Shown here piece by piece: positions 54,089 to 56,770 of a stretch of DNA of 56,770 nucleotides. The notes beneath the pieces are model-generated. The model was given only the letters and a program-made list of their open reading frames with translations. It searched no databases and was not told the origin of the DNA. The DNA is taken from assembly GCA_017551545.1 (NCBI GenBank), contig JAFZLJ010000092.1:1-56770 (forward strand). Direction: 5' to 3'. The stretch comes from Treponema sp. (GTDB lineage: Bacteria; Spirochaetota; Spirochaetia; Treponematales; Treponemataceae). The translations under genes were made by a program, and so were the position numbers. How positions within the stretch are numbered: the first letter of the stretch is position 1; each line of letters opens with the position of its first letter.

Positions 54089-55474
54089 TTATTTAGGAAA
54101 AGCCATAGCCTCTGGCTTGAATACTTCATCAAACTTTTCAGCTGTGAGGAAACCAAGACCTACGCAGGCTTCTTTGAGAGAGATGTTTTCGTCAAAGGCC
54201 TTGTGGGCTGTCTTGGCTGCATTTTCGTAGCCGATGTATGGGTTCAAAGCTGTAACGAGCATCAATGAGTTGTAAAGGTTGTGATGCATCTTTTCTTTGT
54301 TTGCTTTGATTCCTACGGCGCAGTTCTTGTTGAAGCTCAACATTGCTTCTGCAAGGAGGCGGGCGCTCTGGATAAAGTTGTAAGCGATTACAGGCATGAA
54401 TACATTTAATTCAAAGTTACCCTGGCTTGCTGCAAAACCAATTGCTGCATCGTTACCCATTACCTGAACTGCAACCATTGTTACGGCTTCGCACTGTGTT
54501 GGGTTTACCTTTCCAGGCATGATTGAAGAACCTGGTTCGTTTTCCGGAATATGGATTTCGCCAAGACCATCGCGTGGGCCAGAAGCCAACCAGCGTACAT
54601 CGTTAGCAATTTTCATCATGTCAGCTGCAAGAGCCTTGATTGCTCCGTGGGCATAAACAAGTTCATCCTTACTTGTAAGTGCGTGGAACTTATTTGCTGC
54701 AGTTACAAACTTCTTTCCTGTAAGTTCAGAAACGCATTCTGCAACTTTTTTGTCAAAGCCTTTTGGTGCGTTCAAGCCTGTTCCAACTGCAGTACCACCA
54801 AGGGCAAGCTGCTTAAGGAATGGAAGTGAAGCCTGGAGCATTTTTTTGTCCTGCTCAAGAGAAGTTCTCCAGCCGCTGATTTCCTGTCCGAAAGAAATAG
54901 GTACAGCATCCTGAAGGTGAGTACGTCCGCTCTTTACAAGCTTCATATTTTCTTTTTCGAGCTTTTTGAAAGTAGCAACCAATGTGTCGATTGCAGGAAA
55001 TAATTTATCTTCGATAGCAAATACTGCAGAAATGTGAAGGGCAGTAGGGAAGGTGTCGTTGCTTGACTGACTCATGTTGATGTCGTCGTTAGGGTGACAG
55101 AGCTTTTTACCTGCAATTTCATTTGCGCGGTTTGCAATAACTTCGTTTGCATTCATGTTGCTCTGTGTACCGGAACCAGTCTGCCATACTACAAGAGGGA
55201 AATGATCATTGAGCTTTCCGGCAATAACTTCGTCGCAGGCCTTTTTGATTGCGCTGAGCTTTTCTTTAGTCATCTTTTGTGGCTTGAGCGCGTTGTTTGC
55301 CATTGCAGCTGCCTTTTTAAGGTAACCGAAAGCCTTTGTAATTTCGCGAGGCATTGTTTCAATACCAACACCAATTTCAAAATTTTCGTGGCTGCGTTCT
55401 GTTTGAGCTCCCCAGTATTTATCTGCAGGAACCTTTACTTCACCCATTGAGTCATGTTCGATCTTGTATTCCAT
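54089..55474 (-). CDS. fumC: Class II fumarate hydratase
   Basis: This 461-aa cytoplasmic enzyme interconverts malate and fumarate. Signature segments are [18 protein letters not shown] (about 100), [18 protein letters not shown] (about 185) and the lyase signature [16 protein letters not shown] (about 315). The sequence favours fumarase over aspartase. The start is ATG 55474 ([13 protein letters not shown]) with AGGTG six bases ahead. It lies between mdh and hdrB, and together with FrdAB supports a reductive route to succinate. Confidence 0.94.
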   Translation of the reverse strand: MEYKIEHDSMGEVKVPADKYWGAQTERSHENFEIGVGIETMPREITKAFGYLKKAAAMANNALKPQKMTKEKLSAIKKACDEVIAGKLNDHFPLVVWQTGSGTQSNMNANEVIANRANEIAGKKLCHPNDDINMSQSSNDTFPTALHISAVFAIEDKLFPAIDTLVATFKKLEKENMKLVKSGRTHLQDAVPISFGQEISGWRTSLEQDKKMLQASLPFLKQLALGGTAVGTGLNAPKGFDKKVAECVSELTGKKFVTAANKFHALTSKDELVYAHGAIKALAADMMKIANDVRWLASGPRDGLGEIHIPENEPGSSIMPGKVNPTQCEAVTMVAVQVMGNDAAIGFAASQGNFELNVFMPVIAYNFIQSARLLAEAMLSFNKNCAVGIKANKEKMHHNLYNSLMLVTALNPYIGYENAAKTAHKAFDENISLKEACVGLGFLTAEKFDEVFKPEAMAFPK

Positions 55475-55486
55475 TTTTAACACCTA

Positions 55487-55515
55487 TGTCATTGTCGGGC
55501 TTGACCCGACAATCT
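55487..55515. repeat. Palindromic repeat (TCATTGTCGGG...CCCGACAATCT)
   Basis: A single perfect-stem copy lies between mdh and fumC, starting 4 bp after the mdh stop. It is the same element as at 32091 and close to that at 48323. Confidence 0.85.
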
Positions 55516-55518
55516 ATT

Positions 55519-56460
55519 TTAGAATTTAATCTGCTTGATAACGTCTTTGAGACAATCTGCACTGTGGCGGAGAGATGCAACTTCTGTATCCAAAAGTGGA
55601 GTAACTACACGGCCTGTAATTCCTTTGCGTCCGATTACTGCAGGAATAGAAAGACATACATCGCTGATTCCATATTCACCTGTGAGCATTGTAGAAACTG
55701 TAAGCACAGAGTCTGTTGTATAATTCAAGGCTTCACAAAGGTGTGCAGTTGTAATACCAATTGCATAGTTTGTACAGTTCTTTGCAGCAATAATAATACC
55801 ACCAGATTTTCTGATGTATTCTTCTACATCATCCTTGTTGAGCTCTGGAGCTTTGATTCCTTCAAGTGCAGCGGCATATTTTTCTACAGGTACAGAACCA
55901 ATGTTTGCCAGAGACCAAGGAACAAATGAAGAATCTCCGTGTTCACCAAATACATAACCGTGAACATTTTCCTGTGCAACTTTGTAAGTTTCTGCAATAC
56001 GTGCACGGAAACGTGCTGTGTCGAGCATTGTACCGGTACCAAAAATATGATTTGCAGGAATGCCCGAAGTTTTAATAAATTGATATGTAAGAATATCAAC
56101 AGGGTTTGCAACGATTACATAAAGTGCGTTTGGAGCAACTTTTGTGATTTCTGGAATGATTGTTTTTGTGATATCAACATTTGTCTGTGCAAGGTCAAGA
56201 CGAGACTGTCCAGGTTTTCTTGCAACACCAGAAGTAACAACAACGATGTCAGAATCCTTTGCATCGGCATAATCACCATCATGAATTGAAACAGGTCCAA
56301 CAAATGGGGTTCCCTGTCTGATATCCATAGCTTCGCCCATAGCTCTGTCTTTAGCAATATCGATCATTACGATTTCTGAAGCTAACTGTTTGATTGTTAA
56401 TGCAAAAGCGATTGTTGAACCAACCTGACCTGCACCAATAATAGTGATTTTATTTGACAT
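55519..56460 (-). CDS. mdh: Malate dehydrogenase on a lactate-dehydrogenase-type scaffold
   Basis: This 313-aa NAD enzyme has the nucleotide site IIGAGQVGSTIAFAL (about 7-21), VANPVDILTY (about 120) and catalytic FGEHGDSSFVPWS (about 175-187). Overall it looks like L-lactate dehydrogenase (GTGTMLDTARFR), but the specificity residue in GVARKPGQSRLDL is Arg where LDH has Gln. The classical Gln102Arg swap turns LDH into MDH, so malate/oxaloacetate is the likely pair. The fumC neighbour agrees. GGAGA precedes the ATG, and a TATAAT lies at 56503-56498. Confidence 0.82.
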   Translation of the reverse strand: MSNKITIIGAGQVGSTIAFALTIKQLASEIVMIDIAKDRAMGEAMDIRQGTPFVGPVSIHDGDYADAKDSDIVVVTSGVARKPGQSRLDLAQTNVDITKTIIPEITKVAPNALYVIVANPVDILTYQFIKTSGIPANHIFGTGTMLDTARFRARIAETYKVAQENVHGYVFGEHGDSSFVPWSLANIGSVPVEKYAAALEGIKAPELNKDDVEEYIRKSGGIIIAAKNCTNYAIGITTAHLCEALNYTTDSVLTVSTMLTGEYGISDVCLSIPAVIGRKGITGRVVTPLLDTEVASLRHSADCLKDVIKQIKF

Positions 56461-56556
56461 TATAATCTCCTGCTTTCCAAAAAAAATAGTTCAATATATT
56501 ATAGTGAATAAATTATGAATATTCTATAGTAAATTGATAGAAAAATAATCAATCTA

Positions 56557-56585
56557 TTGACATTTTTTTATAACTTAGATATATT
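56557..56585 (+). promoter_or_regulatory. Consensus promoter of the tRNA-Gly gene
   Basis: TTGACA (56557-56562), exactly 17 bp, then TATATT (56580-56585), 12 bases before the tRNA 5' end. This is the best -35/-10 pair in the window. The rest of the 56461-56770 gap holds the mdh promoter on the other strand, the tRNA and its terminator. Confidence 0.75.
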
Positions 56586-56597
56586 AAATACATCTTT

Positions 56598-56670
56598 GCG
56601 GATGTCATATAACGGCTTATTATCTCAGCCTTCCAAGCTGATGACGAGGGTTCGACTCCCTTCATCCGCT
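56598..56670 (+). tRNA. tRNA-Gly (anticodon TCC)
   Basis: A full cloverleaf can be drawn: acceptor GCGGATG/CATCCGC with discriminator T, anticodon stem TCAGC/GCTGA with loop CTTCCAA (anticodon TCC), and T arm GAGGG-TTCGACT-CCCTT. CCA is not encoded. It reads GGA (and other GGN) glycine codons. Confidence 0.95.
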
Positions 56671-56675
56671 CTATC

Positions 56676-56704
56676 AAAGCTCATCTTAATGATGAGCTTT
56701 TTTT
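56676..56704 (+). terminator. Terminator after the tRNA-Gly gene
   Basis: AAAGCTCATC (56676-56685) pairs with GATGAGCTTT (56691-56700), with a T-run to 56704, directly after the tRNA. Confidence 0.9.
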
Positions 56705-56770
56705 ATGTCTAAATCTATATGTTATATGGATTTAGGTGGTTTTGTGGGCTTTTACAAGACGGATATTGAA
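56705..56770 (+). other. Short open frame running off the window edge
   Basis: From ATG 56705 a frame of 22 codons (MSKSICYMDLGGFVGFYKTD...) stays open to the end. It begins at the terminator T-run and has no ribosome site. The stretch also contains an imperfect inverted repeat (AAATCTATAT / ATATGGATTT). It is probably not a gene, but the window ends too soon to tell. Confidence 0.15.

Noticed and set aside
55519..56460. Annotation as L-lactate dehydrogenase
   Set aside because: The specificity residue is Arg instead of Gln, and fumarase is the neighbour, so malate dehydrogenase is more likely.
56598..56770. tRNA-Gly as an integration site of a mobile element
   Set aside because: No integrase and no repeat of the tRNA 3' end is visible before the window ends.

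Overview
The window reads as the chromosome of an anaerobic, fermentative treponeme, most likely a host-associated or rumen-type Treponema. The grounds are an AT-rich coding style, a P83/100-family antigen, a CHASE2 adenylate cyclase, many short lipoproteins, ferredoxin-based 2-oxoacid oxidation, and a reductive malate-fumarate-succinate branch with no quinone-type membrane anchor. The genus call is inference from gene content, since no 16S rRNA gene is present.

Layout. 1-1080: end of rpmF, then acpP and rnc. 1127-5972: class III adenylate cyclase with two exported proteins. 6068-10683 (minus): RNA methyltransferase, beta-propeller protein and P83/100 antigen, followed by a 150-bp fold-back element. 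10882-15422: hydrolase, pcnB, a P-loop/Asp23-like protein, RluA-type pseudouridine synthase and a DUF212 membrane protein. 15434-21401: a seven-gene Rnf-type cluster (membrane protein, rnfC, D, G, E, A, B), followed by a GH57-like protein. 23456-29184: lipoprotein, chemotaxis receptor, LUD protein, OmpA-like protein, HD protein. 29464-32765: four-subunit 2-oxoacid:ferredoxin oxidoreductase and an XRE-cupin regulator. 32845-37070 (minus): a FIST protein and a 1029-aa fusion of a hydrogenase-like domain with GGDEF, EAL and PAS-like parts. 37208-40854: acyl-CoA synthetase, diguanylate cyclase, membrane protein. 40965-56460 (all minus): mdh, fumC, hdrB-hdrC-hdrA, flxD-C-B-A, a lipoprotein, a sugar ABC transporter, frdB and frdA. 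A tRNA-Gly(TCC) closes the window.

How the genes fit together. Mdh, fumarase and FrdAB would carry oxaloacetate to succinate. HdrABC-FlxABCD is the known architecture of an NADH-oxidising, flavin-based bifurcating complex. Vor/Kor makes reduced ferredoxin. Together they suggest a soluble, thiol- or ferredoxin-linked route to fumarate. Signalling is built on cAMP (CHASE2 cyclase) and c-di-GMP (a GGDEF cyclase and an EAL protein under a hydrogenase-like sensor).

Main points for a second look. (1) The Rnf cluster keeps its soluble ferredoxin motifs but has lost the recognisable flavin and iron-sulfur ligands in every membrane or periplasmic subunit and the NADH/FMN motifs of RnfC. The GH57-like neighbour has also lost its catalytic residues. 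(2) The hydrogenase-GGDEF-EAL fusion sits in an operon with a FIST protein. (3) Several genes have a -10 box only 6-9 nt before the start codon and no Shine-Dalgarno, suggesting leaderless mRNAs. (4) Families of short palindromic repeats occupy many gene ends. There is no CRISPR array, rRNA, transposase or prophage that I can see.
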